A stretch of 64,000 nt of DNA from Chitinophagaceae bacterium (GTDB lineage: Bacteria; Bacteroidota; Bacteroidia; Chitinophagales; Chitinophagaceae), in NCBI GenBank assembly GCA_018335935.1, contig JAGXRG010000069.1:1-64000 (forward strand), written 5' to 3'. This document shows, piece by piece, positions 26,311 to 36,406 of this stretch (its first letter is position 1; the number at the start of each line of letters is the position of its first letter). Made by a program: the position numbers and the translations under genes. Below the pieces are notes generated by a model. It made no database searches and was not told the origin of the DNA. It saw only the letters and a list, made by a program, of their open reading frames with translations.

Positions 26311-27724
26311 TCAGTTGAAAAAGTTTATACGCTCTAAATAAATAAATGGTAGTTATAATTAAAATAACACACATCATGTAAATAATTGAAAATGCAAACT
26401 GATGAAGTAATAATAAAACAGCTAATGAACCTAGTAACAATAAAAAATTTAAATTGATATGTTTTGAAAAATTGATAAAAACATAATCGAGTTGTTCTTT
26501 TTTATTGAATTGATAAATAATATACAAAGAACCTATTAATAACGATACTGACCATGCCACAACAACTCCTGTGCCACTGAAAAGCAATCCTAAGGTAATT
26601 GAAAAAACAATGTTTAATAAAGCTATAATGATGTGAGAAATAAAAGGAATTTGATATTGCTTTTGTGCAAAAAAGTTAAAATAAGGGGTAATGGAAATAA
26701 TATTAATTAAGTTTGAGAACAGGAGTATTAGAAAAATAATGATAAAATACCAATCGAGCTCCTTCAAAAAAAATAAGCTTATTATAGGTGATAAAATAAT
26801 TAAAATACCACTTGAGATTACCGACCATTCAATATTTCGAGAACTTATTTTTTCATAATAATTCAAAAAAGCAATCTTTCCTTCGGTAAATTTATTTACA
26901 AAGTAAGCCAGTAGCGTTTGATTAGTGACAGCAAAAATATTTCTCAATTGAGCTATAATTTTATTGGCAATTTCATACTTAGCAACATAAGTCAATCCAT
27001 ACTTAGCAAGAAAGAATTTAGTAATGGGTTCATAACAAAGAACAAGTAAAGAAATGCCTTGAAGCTTCCAACTATCTCTAAAAAATAGTAGAATATTTTT
27101 CTTGTCAATCTCCTTACTATTAAAACTGATTTTAATTTTTCGCAAAACAAAAAATAAAATACAAACTAATAAAAATACTGCCTGAAATATTTGAGCAATA
27201 GCAACTCCAATTAAGGCATAGTTTTTTATAGTAAAAAAACAAACAGTTAAAAATAATATATTGGCTAAACCAATAAATAAATTCTTAATGTAATTTAATT
27301 TTCTAGCATCGAGAACAGATGAAAAGACTGTAGACAAGAGATTGATGAATATTGCAAAAAGATTCAGTGAGATTAAAGTGAGATAATTCAGAAAATTTTC
27401 TTTAAAAAGTATAGCAAGAGCCACATAAACTATGATACTTAGTAATATAAAAAAAGCTACATAAATTACCAGTCCATTCATCATTAATCTTGCAGCTTTT
27501 GATTGAAAACTGAATTCATCGGCCTCAGCAACCTCACGAATGATATTGGTATTTACAGCTGCTGTTGATTGACTGAGAATAGATGTAAAACCAATAATAA
27601 TAGCCCATAAACCCAATTGTTCTATTCCTAGATTTAAGAGAATTATTTTGTATAAAATAAAAAATGTAAGTGAATTCAATAGCGTAATGGCAATTGAACT
27701 ATAAATATTAATATTTGCTTTCAA
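26303..27724 (-). CDS. wzx: Wzx-type polysaccharide flippase (MATE/MOP superfamily)
   Basis: 473 residues with ~14 hydrophobic helices, typical for lipid-linked oligosaccharide flippases. The N-terminal SIAITLLNSLTFFILYKIILLNLG and GLWAIIIGFTSILSQ pattern fits the polysaccharide-synthesis flippase family. It would move undecaprenyl-linked repeat units across the inner membrane for the downstream operon. The start appears to be TTG at 27724; no in-frame ATG lies upstream before the neighbouring gene's end. Confidence 0.82.
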   Translation of the reverse strand: MKANINIYSSIAITLLNSLTFFILYKIILLNLGIEQLGLWAIIIGFTSILSQSTAAVNTNIIREVAEADEFSFQSKAARLMMNGLVIYVAFFILLSIIVYVALAILFKENFLNYLTLISLNLFAIFINLLSTVFSSVLDARKLNYIKNLFIGLANILFLTVCFFTIKNYALIGVAIAQIFQAVFLLVCILFFVLRKIKISFNSKEIDKKNILLFFRDSWKLQGISLLVLCYEPITKFFLAKYGLTYVAKYEIANKIIAQLRNIFAVTNQTLLAYFVNKFTEGKIAFLNYYEKISSRNIEWSVISSGILIILSPIISLFFLKELDWYFIIIFLILLFSNLINIISITPYFNFFAQKQYQIPFISHIIIALLNIVFSITLGLLFSGTGVVVAWSVSLLIGSLYIIYQFNKKEQLDYVFINFSKHINLNFLLLLGSLAVLLLLHQFAFSIIYMMCVILIITTIYLFRAYKLFQLND

Positions 27725-27746
27725 AATAATTAGTATAGATAATCTA

Positions 27747-28781
27747 TCATTTATATGCTCTGATTTGTTGTTTAATCAACAAAAAACTAACGGTAAGTAT
27801 AAAACCAATCATAGCAAATAAAATAGCTGTTATTCCTTTACCCATACCTACTTTATCTAGTGGTAAAATAGGTACATCAATCACTTGAATTAATGGAGTT
27901 TCTCTTAATAAAGTAATTTTTGCAATAGCTAATTGCTTTAAAACTTCGCTGTATAATTGAGTGTTTGCTGTAACATCAATTCTTCTTTTAACACTACTTA
28001 CTCTTAAAATTTGTTTATTCGGATTGATGTTTAAATCATTGGTTTCAGCTTCATTACTGATACTTTGGTTTAACAAATTTTTTAATGAGTCGGCTTGATT
28101 TTGAAGAAAAGATAAACTTTCAGTTGATTTTTTTGTTTTATAATCAGAATAAAATTGAATTACATTATTGCTCAGTTGTTCTATAAACTGTTTAGCAAAT
28201 GTTTCATTTTTATCTACAAATTCTAAATTTACAATTCCTGTTTTTTTATCTTTCTTTTCAACAATTAATTGAAATTTATGTATGTTATAGTAAACACTAT
28301 TTAAAATTGAATCTCGGGTACGGTTGTGTTCTTTTACCAAAAAATAATTAGGACTAGAAATAATATGCTGCAATTTTTTGCTTAATCCAGTATTGTCTAA
28401 GTAATCATCAATTAATAATCTTTTATTAGAAGTTTGATCTACAGGAGATAAAAGTGTTTTAATAATCAGTTTCTTACTTTTAAATAATTCTAACAAATTA
28501 TCTCCTTCAAAAATACCACCCCCACTTTGACCTAAATCAATACCAAATTGTGCAGCTATACCAGCATAAGCTCCAATTTTATCGCCTGAAGCATTTTCAG
28601 AAACAAAAGTTAATGATGCTTTATAAGTAGGACCAACATATTTCTTATAAAAAAACCCACTAATACCAAATGCTAATACTATTGCAATGATAAGAAGTGA
28701 CTTTGTTTTTAAAAAATCGACTTTTTTCTTTATTGAGTGTACTAATTCAATAAAAGAAATGTTTTCTGATGCTCTGTTCAT
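27747..28781 (-). CDS. wzz: Wzz-type chain-length determinant / polysaccharide co-polymerase without kinase domain
   Basis: 344 residues: a cytoplasmic N-terminus, a membrane helix at ~28-47, a large periplasmic region with alpha-helical coiled-coil segments (~190-290), the proline-containing PLIQVIDVPILPLDKVG before the second membrane helix (~317-337), and a short basic tail. This is the Wzz/PCP layout; the BY-kinase domain is missing. It is 8 bp downstream of the SLBB export gene. It sets chain length together with the Wzy-like protein at 23563. Confidence 0.88.
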   Translation of the reverse strand: MNRASENISFIELVHSIKKKVDFLKTKSLLIIAIVLAFGISGFFYKKYVGPTYKASLTFVSENASGDKIGAYAGIAAQFGIDLGQSGGGIFEGDNLLELFKSKKLIIKTLLSPVDQTSNKRLLIDDYLDNTGLSKKLQHIISSPNYFLVKEHNRTRDSILNSVYYNIHKFQLIVEKKDKKTGIVNLEFVDKNETFAKQFIEQLSNNVIQFYSDYKTKKSTESLSFLQNQADSLKNLLNQSISNEAETNDLNINPNKQILRVSSVKRRIDVTANTQLYSEVLKQLAIAKITLLRETPLIQVIDVPILPLDKVGMGKGITAILFAMIGFILTVSFLLIKQQIRAYK

Positions 28782-28789
28782 GTTTTAAT

Positions 28790-31270
28790 TTATCTAACTA
28801 GATTTATTATAGCCACTACCACACCTGCTAAACTCGCTACAGCACTTGCCAAACCTACAGTTTCAGCAGTACTCATTTTTCTACCACCCTTATCTATTAA
28901 TTTAGGTACTAATATTTCTGAACCTGCTTCAACTTTAGGGTAGGTTTTAAAGAATAAAAACTTTTTGGTTTTAGCAGCAATGCCATTAGCTTTCAACACA
29001 TACACTTTATTTTTTTGTGCATTATCTGTAAAGCCACCTGCTCTATCAATATAATAATTTAAATCTTCGCCTTCAACATACACCACTTCTGTAGGAAATA
29101 AAACCTCACCACTTACTTTAATTTCTCTTTTGATTTTGGGTACATTAATCACATCGCCTTCTTGCAAATAAATATTCTCAATACTGTTGGTATCTCTTAA
29201 AATTTTCTCAACATCAATCCCAATTTTAACGGTTGGATTTAAATATTCCTCAGAGGTAGATGAAGAAGTATCTTTAATTTCTTGTTTTAACTTCTTAAAA
29301 TAAATATCACTGGTATCTTTTAAAATATTGGCTTTATTGATTCTGGTAATGCTAACCCCTTTTGTAAAAGCAGAATGTGTTAAACCCCCAGCACGTTGTA
29401 AAACATGATTTACTTTTTCATCGGAAGAAGAAAGAATATAAGTTCCGGGGTATAATACCTCGCCTTCTATTTGAACCTTTACTTGAGATTTATATCCTGG
29501 CTTTACTCTAATAGTTACAATATCCCAGGGTTTTAATTTAATATCATTGCCTTTTAAATCTAATTCTTTTTCACTGTTAATAGTAATCACTTGAGCCAAT
29601 TCGTTAGAACTTGCATCGAATTTGGCCAAATCTAATCTGCTGGCAATTTCAATTTTCTCAACAGTAGCCCCTTCAGTAAAGCCACCTGCTGCAAAAATTA
29701 AATCTTTTAAACTTTGATTTTTATAATAAGGATATTGATTAGGTTTTTTCACCTGACCTTGAATGGTTACCAAATAATCTTCTTTATAATCTTTTGCATT
29801 ACCTATTAATATTTCATCGTTCTTTTTTAATGCAATATCGTGCTGTTTGCCTTGAATAATTTCAATAGGGTTGAAGGATAACATTTCTTTACTGTAATCA
29901 TCATTTGTTCTCATGATAATTCCACGTTGAAGAAAAGCTTCATCGGTTAATCCATCAGCTTTTTTAATGAGCTGTGCTAAAGTTAATCCTTCTGATAGTT
30001 CGTATTGACCCGGTCTGTATACTGCTCCACGCAAAGTAATTCTGTTAGCAAAACGATCTAATACTTTACCAATATCTATAATATCTCCATTATTGGGAAT
30101 GTAATTATTGAAATCACTTTTGGCTACATCTTTAATTCGTTTTTCTTTTCCATTATTTTGAATGATATGGATAGATTCTGAATAAGCTTGAGGTGTAAAT
30201 CCACCGGCATATTCAAATATTTTACTGATGGGTTCATTAGCTATGGCTTCAAAAACTGCAGGTTTATTAATTTCACCAGAAAGGGTAATGATTTTTTTTG
30301 CTGTTGGAATTCGAATCACATCTCTATCCATTAATCTTACATCACTGCTCTGATCTGCATGTAATAAAAATTGATAGGCATCAAACTTTGTTACCACTTT
30401 ATTGTTACGCACCAATTCTATATGTCGTAAAGATCCTTTTTCGTTTGGACCACCACAAGCATATAATGCATTGAACAAAGTTGAAAGAGAAGATAAGGTA
30501 TAGGTTCCTACTCTTCTGGCATCTCCAATTACAGTTACTTTAATACTTCTAATTTTGCTGATGCTGACTTGAATTTGAGATTGACCACTGCTGATGCTGG
30601 CATAACCCGATGCAGCCATTTTATCTCTGATTTTTTTGGTTGCAGCTTCAACCGACATTCCATTTACACTAATTAAGCCCACATTCGGAATACTGATATT
30701 ACCTTCGGGACTAACTACAATTTTATGATTCACTTCCTGATAGCCAAAAACATCAATATTGAGTTCATCATCGGCACCAATGGTATAATTTTTTGGAGTT
30801 GGGATTCTGAGGTTGGGTTCAAATGTGATATTGTCGTTATTAAACAAATCTCCACCAAACACAAAAGTAGAAAATGTTTTTTCTTTAAGTTTTTTAACGT
30901 CTTTATCGAAGCCAGTAGAATCTACTCCTCTACTACCTTCTGACTGTTCTTTTTTAAGGCGTTGTTCATTCTTCAATTTCATGGATGGTGTAATGGAAGA
31001 GGCATCCAATCGTGCCATACGAGCCCTCAGTTTTACAATTTCTGATACAGGAAATCCACGTTGAATAGCCAATTGTTCTGCTTGAGCTTCTGACAGGCCT
31101 GATTGTTGCAATTGCATTTTGTACTGAAGAATGTCTTCATCAGTCAGCATATCTACTTTAATAGTAGATATATCTTTTCCTTTCAATAAATCTTGTGCAA
31201 GGATAGGGTTGAATGACAAATATCCCACCAGAACAAGCACAAGGAACTTGTAGTTAATTCTTTTGATCAT
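28790..31270 (-). CDS. SLBB-domain polysaccharide export protein (Wza-like, large form)
   Basis: 826 residues, much longer than Wza (~380). A signal peptide (1-26, ending LAQ) precedes a helical region with LTDEDILQYKMQL and LAIQRGFPVSEI. The Poly_export domain (~160-245: YTIGADDELNIDVFGYQEVNHKIVVSPEGNI) follows. Then about six SLBB-type repeats appear, each with a V-x-G-x-V-x-x-P-G-x-Y core (TVIGDARRVGTY, TLRGAVYRPGQYEL, TIQGQVKKPNQYPY, QIEGEVLYPGTYIL, KVSGEVLFPTEVVY). A C-terminal hydrophobic helix (~800-825) ends the protein. This is the outer-membrane export pore candidate and first gene of the downstream export operon. Confidence 0.92.
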   Translation of the reverse strand: MIKRINYKFLVLVLVGYLSFNPILAQDLLKGKDISTIKVDMLTDEDILQYKMQLQQSGLSEAQAEQLAIQRGFPVSEIVKLRARMARLDASSITPSMKLKNEQRLKKEQSEGSRGVDSTGFDKDVKKLKEKTFSTFVFGGDLFNNDNITFEPNLRIPTPKNYTIGADDELNIDVFGYQEVNHKIVVSPEGNISIPNVGLISVNGMSVEAATKKIRDKMAASGYASISSGQSQIQVSISKIRSIKVTVIGDARRVGTYTLSSLSTLFNALYACGGPNEKGSLRHIELVRNNKVVTKFDAYQFLLHADQSSDVRLMDRDVIRIPTAKKIITLSGEINKPAVFEAIANEPISKIFEYAGGFTPQAYSESIHIIQNNGKEKRIKDVAKSDFNNYIPNNGDIIDIGKVLDRFANRITLRGAVYRPGQYELSEGLTLAQLIKKADGLTDEAFLQRGIIMRTNDDYSKEMLSFNPIEIIQGKQHDIALKKNDEILIGNAKDYKEDYLVTIQGQVKKPNQYPYYKNQSLKDLIFAAGGFTEGATVEKIEIASRLDLAKFDASSNELAQVITINSEKELDLKGNDIKLKPWDIVTIRVKPGYKSQVKVQIEGEVLYPGTYILSSSDEKVNHVLQRAGGLTHSAFTKGVSITRINKANILKDTSDIYFKKLKQEIKDTSSSTSEEYLNPTVKIGIDVEKILRDTNSIENIYLQEGDVINVPKIKREIKVSGEVLFPTEVVYVEGEDLNYYIDRAGGFTDNAQKNKVYVLKANGIAAKTKKFLFFKTYPKVEAGSEILVPKLIDKGGRKMSTAETVGLASAVASLAGVVVAIINLVR

Positions 31271-31284
31271 ACTTAAAAAATGAG

Positions 31285-31339
31285 AAACACAATTAAAAAT
31301 CTAAAAGTAGAATTGGTCTATAGTTTGGCTATTGTGTTT
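31285..31339 (-). promoter_or_regulatory. 9-bp inverted repeat in the leader of the downstream export operon
   Basis: AAACACAAT (31285-31293) and its exact complement ATTGTGTTT (31331-31339) are separated by 37 nt in the 162-bp gap between the two export operons. In the minus-strand transcript this stem ends 14 nt before the start codon of the SLBB gene, so it could influence ribosome access or serve as an operator. No intrinsic terminator is found in this gap. Confidence 0.35.
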
Positions 31340-31432
31340 GGTGAAGGTAAAGATAAACGTTGAAATGATATGGAAAAGCGGGGAAGAAATTTATTTTTGG
31401 ATTCTCTTAAATCCTCTTTAAAGGAAAGGACT

Positions 31433-32176
31433 TTAAAAGAATTGCTTTATTTTTCTTAAAGGCTTTAGATGTAAGGTAAACCATTTAGGTTTTAAATTAT
31501 TGACTAGCCAAGCTTTTCTATCGTTAATATTGGCTTTTACTCTATTGTTCAAATTTTTTGTACTAGCACCTCCCAATCTGAAATGAACAATTATTTTATT
31601 AAGATAAGCCCCTTTAAGTTGGTGCTTATACATAAAACGCAGCATGAGTTCATAATCAGCTGCACTTCCCAAACTCAAATTAAATAAACCATACTGTTCA
31701 TACACTTTTTTTCTTACAAAGAAAGTTGGATGTGGGGGCATCCACCCGAATAAAAAATCATTTAATGTATAAGAACCTGCAATCCATTTTCTTTTTATTT
31801 TACTGATATCATTACTATCAACAAAATTCAAATCACCGTATAATACATCACAATTTGTTGTTTTAAATACTTCAGCAATTTGTTGCAAAATATCATTTGA
31901 AACATAAAAATCATCACTGTTTAAAATACCAATAATATCACCAGTAGCAGTTTGAATCCCTTTATTCATGGCATCATAAATTCCATGATCCTTTTCTGAA
32001 ATTATTTTTGATACATGAGGAAATTGATTAACTACTTCAAGTGTTGAATCTTTACTCAAACCATCAACAATAATGTGTTCAATATTTTGATGTGATTGCA
32101 TTGCAACACTTTCCAACGTTTGCTGTAAAGTTGAACTACTATTATATGTGGCTGTGATGATGGAGATTGTTAACAT
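31433..32176 (-). CDS. GT2-family glycosyltransferase (WcaE-like)
   Basis: 247 residues, GT-A fold: TISIITATYNSSSTLQQTLESV, HIIVDGLSKDSTLEVV, SEKDHGIYDAMNKGI, GILNSDDFY and HPTFFVRKKVYEQYG, all hallmarks of the WcaA/WcaE-type family. Basic and aromatic C-terminus suggests peripheral membrane attachment. It is the last gene of the upstream export operon and overlaps the acyltransferase gene by 7 bp. Specificity is unknown. Confidence 0.88.
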   Translation of the reverse strand: MLTISIITATYNSSSTLQQTLESVAMQSHQNIEHIIVDGLSKDSTLEVVNQFPHVSKIISEKDHGIYDAMNKGIQTATGDIIGILNSDDFYVSNDILQQIAEVFKTTNCDVLYGDLNFVDSNDISKIKRKWIAGSYTLNDFLFGWMPPHPTFFVRKKVYEQYGLFNLSLGSAADYELMLRFMYKHQLKGAYLNKIIVHFRLGGASTKNLNNRVKANINDRKAWLVNNLKPKWFTLHLKPLRKIKQFF

Positions 32177-32742
32177 TCAAATTTTCTTTCACGACATTTA
32201 ACTGCCGGATTACCTGCATAAATAAAATTAGCTTCTAAATTTCGAGTGGCAATAGAACCTACTGTTAGAATTGAATTTGTATAACAAATAACACCTGGAC
32301 AAACTATTGATTTAGCTCCTATCCATGTGCCTGATTCAATAACAATTGGTTTGGTAATTAAGTCGAATGTAGATTTTTTATAATCATGATTGCCGGTTAA
32401 TAAATAAGCTCCTTGAGAAATACACACATGATCTTCAATAGTAACAAAATCTAAATTATCAATCCAAACGCCCTCACCAATCCAACAGAAATTTCCAATT
32501 TTCAATTTCCAAGGAAATTTAATATTGATGCATGGTTTAAATCTAACAAATAGTCCAATTTTTGCCCCAAACAATTTTAATAAATATGTTTTAAGAGATG
32601 AAGGAAAAGGAATTGATGATTTAAAGAAAATAATGTTAATAAAATACCAAACAGTATGTGTTAGTTTTGTAGCACCAATATTTAAATTGGGCTTAAATGA
32701 TCTCAGATCTTGACTTACTATTTTATTTGCATTATTTTTCAA
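32170..32742 (-). CDS. WcaF-like left-handed beta-helix acetyltransferase
   Basis: 190 residues. After ~60 residues with a membrane-associating segment (WYFINIIFF), hexapeptide repeats run to the end (IGNFCWIGEGVWID, VCISQGAYLLTGNHDYKKSTFDL, IESGTWIGAKSIVCPGV, VTVGSIATRNLEANFIYAGNPA). The GNHDYKKSTFDLI loop is typical of colanic-acid-type WcaF/WcaB O-acetyltransferases. It likely acetylates a sugar of the repeat unit. The TTG start overlaps the upstream GT4 gene by 11 bp. Confidence 0.85.
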   Translation of the reverse strand: MKNNANKIVSQDLRSFKPNLNIGATKLTHTVWYFINIIFFKSSIPFPSSLKTYLLKLFGAKIGLFVRFKPCINIKFPWKLKIGNFCWIGEGVWIDNLDFVTIEDHVCISQGAYLLTGNHDYKKSTFDLITKPIVIESGTWIGAKSIVCPGVICYTNSILTVGSIATRNLEANFIYAGNPAVKCRERKFEC

Positions 32743-33853
32743 ATTTAAAAAGCTCTTTATACTTATTTAATATGTCTTTTTTATAATAAAAATCTTTAGA
32801 AAATTCATAAGTATTTAAACAATATTTTTTAAAATTTTCATAATCCAAATCTCTAAAATATTCAATACCTTTCTTGATTTCAGTTGAATTATTAATGTCT
32901 AAATTAATCCCGCATTTTTTTTCTTTTAAGTTGCTCCAAGGTGTAAAATTACTTATTAAAATTGGTCGTCCAACACTTAAACTTTCATAAATTGCATGTC
33001 CAAAATTTTCGCCACTAGTTAATAATATAAATGCATCGTAACGAGCTATGGTATTTTGAACATTTATTGGTTCAACCTCTCCTTTATATTTTGCAATATT
33101 TTGCATTTCATTTAAAAGTGGTTTACATTTTCTTTCCCAATAATTTCTGTCTTTTATAGGTCCATATATATCAAGAGTAACCCCTTTTAAATCTTGAATT
33201 GATTTTAACAATAGATGTAAGTTTTTTTTTTCTGAGATTAAAGACAAATAAATCAAATTTAATACACCTTGTTTTTTCTCAGGGATTGTAATACTTGTCA
33301 CCGGAGTCTTTGGTATATTAGAAACTACAAATATTTCGTTACTTTTTGGAAACCATTTTTTAATATCCAAGGCTTCTTGTTCATCAGTTGCATGCCAAAA
33401 AACATTTTTAAATCCACCAAAAATGTTTAAAAGAAATAAATAAATATATTTTTTAAATTTCTTATTTGATAAAGCACCTGCTTGAAGCATGCCTCTTGGG
33501 GCAATAATCACCTTTGACTTTGGTTTGAATATTATTGGAATAATATTGTAACGTAATGAGTAAATACCATTTAAATACCAAACTTTAGAATTTTGTTGCT
33601 TTATAAATTTAATCCACTTAAAAATTGATGTTTCATCATTATACCAAATTGAGATAGAAGCTGATATTTGAGTCCAACTATTGCTTTCAACATTTAGTAT
33701 AGAATTATCATTATCCTTATTTGAACAAAGTATTTTCACTTGGTAATCTTTTTCTAAATATGCAACAAGGTTATTTAAAGACTGAATTGGTCCACCTGCT
33801 TTAAATGCAGGAGTATACCAATCATAAAAAATCAATATTTCATTTTTCATCAT
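32732..33853 (-). CDS. GT4-family glycosyltransferase
   Basis: 373 residues, GT-B. The N-terminus FYDWYTPAFKAGGPIQSLNNL is the acceptor-side glycine loop typical of a WcaI/WbnE-like subgroup; VIIAPRGMLQAGAL and GENFGHAIYESLSVGRPILIS (E-x7-E) are further GT4 markers. It starts at the first of two adjacent ATG codons at 33853 and is 6 bp downstream of the Wzy-like gene. Confidence 0.87.
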   Translation of the reverse strand: MMKNEILIFYDWYTPAFKAGGPIQSLNNLVAYLEKDYQVKILCSNKDNDNSILNVESNSWTQISASISIWYNDETSIFKWIKFIKQQNSKVWYLNGIYSLRYNIIPIIFKPKSKVIIAPRGMLQAGALSNKKFKKYIYLFLLNIFGGFKNVFWHATDEQEALDIKKWFPKSNEIFVVSNIPKTPVTSITIPEKKQGVLNLIYLSLISEKKNLHLLLKSIQDLKGVTLDIYGPIKDRNYWERKCKPLLNEMQNIAKYKGEVEPINVQNTIARYDAFILLTSGENFGHAIYESLSVGRPILISNFTPWSNLKEKKCGINLDINNSTEIKKGIEYFRDLDYENFKKYCLNTYEFSKDFYYKKDILNKYKELFKFEK

Positions 33854-33859
33854 TCCTTG

Positions 33860-35212
33860 TTAACTCGCATTTATTATCAATTTATTGCTTTTACTTTTAA
33901 CTCTTTTCATAAAATAAAAAACAATAAATGAAACAAGGAAGGTAGTTTTCACTAAATGACCCATTGATGTTTGAGTTTCACAGTCTGGTCTAATTGGATA
34001 GATGTAGATTATTGGGAGTAGGAAGTAAACTAAAGGATAATATTTAATTAAATATTGAAAATATTTTAAAGAATAATTTAACAACAAACCAAAACAAAAA
34101 AGCATCACTAAGCCACCAAAATATCCAAAAGACGCCCAAGCATCTCCTACAATTCCAATACCCATTGATGTTCCGAAACTAATAATAATTCCAGAATATT
34201 TATTTAATAGTTCCCTATCACCTGCTCGTATTTTGTCTGGAGCCAAAATACGTGGCATAAATGCTGCTTCAAAATATTTATTGATCAGGTCAAAATTAGC
34301 ATAATCAACTCTTTTAGGAATATTATTCATTGTTCTTGCAGTAATCCAGCCTTGATTAATTCTTACTATATTCTGAATCAACGAAAATTTACTAGCCTCT
34401 TCAATTTCAGATTCAGCAGTTTTTCTGAATACTTTAAAGCTTGAGTTCTCTTTTGTTATTACAGATGATGCAGACCTAAAATTTTGTTTCGCTAATTGAA
34501 TTATTACAACCAAAAAAACAAATACTCCTATAGCAATAATTTTCTGTATGAAAGAAGGTTTTAATTTTATAGCTAAACTAATTCCCCAAAAAATCATCCA
34601 TGTAAGTAAATCATGAAACATTCCTCTATTTAATGATTGAAGGACTAAAAGAGTTACTGGAATAGCCAATAATAAATAATTTATTTTTTTTCCAGAAAGA
34701 ATAATATAACACACATATACATACTTGAGAGAAATTATAAAATAAATAACAAAATCGAAAGAAGTATTTGATTTGAAAGGGAAAAAATGAAAAAATATAG
34801 AAATGAAAAATAATTTTTCAAATAAAGCACTATCGAATTTTATAAAATTTATTTTTACGTTTTTCAAAATATCATCTTCATCACTTTTAATTGAATTATA
34901 GAATAATCCAATACCAATTAATAAAACCCCAGTAAAAGCAAATGAGAAATATTCTTGAGAGGGGATAACCATACTATAAATAGATTCGTTATCGTACATA
35001 TATGATAAATATGGACCTAATAAATATTGAAGAGAAAGAAAAACAATAAAAATATTTCTAATTCTAAAACCATTATTAGCCTCAACAATAAACTTAAAAA
35101 ACCATACAGCAAAAAAAATTGGTGCAAGTAAAGCATTATCCCAACCAGCAGAATTACCAATAATAATTACAAGCAAAAAAGATGTTAAAATTAGTAAAGA
35201 ATTAATTTTCAT
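33860..35212 (-). CDS. wzy: Oligosaccharide polymerase-like membrane protein (second Wzy candidate)
   Basis: 450 residues, ~11-12 hydrophobic segments with a charged periplasmic loop around 245-340 (NFRSASSVITKENSSFKVF ... MPRILAPDKIRAGDRELLNKYSGI). The spacing, and the SFGTSMGIGIVGDAWASFGYFGG segment after the loop, match O-antigen polymerase-like proteins found in Bacteroidota capsule loci. It is the polymerase candidate for the upstream export system. No catalytic residue can be named with confidence. Confidence 0.7.
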   Translation of the reverse strand: MKINSLLILTSFLLVIIIGNSAGWDNALLAPIFFAVWFFKFIVEANNGFRIRNIFIVFLSLQYLLGPYLSYMYDNESIYSMVIPSQEYFSFAFTGVLLIGIGLFYNSIKSDEDDILKNVKINFIKFDSALFEKLFFISIFFHFFPFKSNTSFDFVIYFIISLKYVYVCYIILSGKKINYLLLAIPVTLLVLQSLNRGMFHDLLTWMIFWGISLAIKLKPSFIQKIIAIGVFVFLVVIIQLAKQNFRSASSVITKENSSFKVFRKTAESEIEEASKFSLIQNIVRINQGWITARTMNNIPKRVDYANFDLINKYFEAAFMPRILAPDKIRAGDRELLNKYSGIIISFGTSMGIGIVGDAWASFGYFGGLVMLFCFGLLLNYSLKYFQYLIKYYPLVYFLLPIIYIYPIRPDCETQTSMGHLVKTTFLVSFIVFYFMKRVKSKSNKLIINAS

Positions 35213-35230
35213 TTACACTTTAAATATGAC

Positions 35231-36391
35231 TTAAGCTAATATTTTATTAATTGCAACAGAAATTTTATCAAACCTCCAATCTTTTATTCTTTCTTGTGAT
35301 TGTTTCCCCATCTTTATAGTTTCTCTCTTATCAACTGTCATTAAGTTAATTTTGCTAATCAAGTCATTAATATTATTACTTTCAAAGACAAACCCGTTTT
35401 TTCCATTTTCTACCAAATCAATAGCACAGCCACATTTATCACTAACCAAAACAGCTCTACTGCAAGCCATAGCTTCATTCACAGCTAAGCCCCAAGTTTC
35501 ACCTGGACCTTGTGATGGCAAACAATAAATATCACCTAATCTATATACAGCAGGCATTAATGATTGATTTTGGAAAGGCAAAAAATGAATATTATTTATT
35601 TCCTTAGCTCTTACTTTTAAATTAGATTCTAGTTGCCCATTCCCAACAAAAATTAGGTGAAGATTATTTTCTCTTAAATTTTTAAAAGCTTTTAACAATA
35701 ATATTGGATTTTTTTTTTCTTGAAATTTTCCACAAAAAAGAATAGTAATGTCAGTTTCTTGAATTGAAAATTCTTGCTTTATTTTTTCAATCCAATGTTC
35801 TTGTTCTAAATTAATTGTAGCAAATCTATCATTATCAATTGCATGTGGTACAAAAACTAATTGTTCCTCTTTTAAACCAAATTTTTTGTAATAAGCTTTA
35901 TTTGCTTGACCCACATATAATGCAATATCAATATACTGGTATACCCAAGTTAAAAAGTATTTTCTGACTAATGATTTAAATGAAAAAGCTTGATGTTCGT
36001 CTATTAATGTTGAATCACCACGAAACCATAAGGGAATTTTTCCTTTACAGTATCGAATTACTTTTAAGTGAGAATTAAAATTCCAACCAAAAACTAAAAC
36101 ATGGGTTGACCCAAATTCAACAATAGATTGAATTAAATAAGGATTTATGATTCCATTGAAGTGATGAGTACCTGGATTCTTAGAACTATTGTTACAAAAC
36201 TCATATTGATATCCCTCTAATAATGGAATATCCCATTCAACAATTTTATTGAAATCAGGATCAAACTTTTCTTTTATTCCTCCTACACCCCAAGTATAAA
36301 AAACCTTACAATCCATTCCTTTATCGGTTAATAGTTTAAAAATTGGTGCATAGTATTGAATAGGGTGAGTAGTAATAATTGCAAGCCTCAT
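35231..36391 (-). CDS. GT4-family glycosyltransferase
   Basis: 386 residues. The N-terminal LAIITTHPIQYYAPIFKLL is typical of a GT4 subgroup with an IQYYAP loop; LFCGKFQEKKNPILLLKAF begins the donor domain and GETWGLAVNEAMACSRAVLVSD carries the E-x7-E motif. It is probably cytosolic or peripheral. It lies 18 bp upstream of the Wzy-like gene and 15 bp downstream of a methyltransferase gene. Confidence 0.87.
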   Translation of the reverse strand: MRLAIITTHPIQYYAPIFKLLTDKGMDCKVFYTWGVGGIKEKFDPDFNKIVEWDIPLLEGYQYEFCNNSSKNPGTHHFNGIINPYLIQSIVEFGSTHVLVFGWNFNSHLKVIRYCKGKIPLWFRGDSTLIDEHQAFSFKSLVRKYFLTWVYQYIDIALYVGQANKAYYKKFGLKEEQLVFVPHAIDNDRFATINLEQEHWIEKIKQEFSIQETDITILFCGKFQEKKNPILLLKAFKNLRENNLHLIFVGNGQLESNLKVRAKEINNIHFLPFQNQSLMPAVYRLGDIYCLPSQGPGETWGLAVNEAMACSRAVLVSDKCGCAIDLVENGKNGFVFESNNINDLISKINLMTVDKRETIKMGKQSQERIKDWRFDKISVAINKILA

Positions 36392-36406
36392 TATTAATTT
36401 TTATCC

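Noticed and set aside
31271-31432. Terminator between the two export operons
   Set aside because: No stem followed by a T run is present; the short GGATT/AATCC stem near 31399-31414 lacks a T tract.
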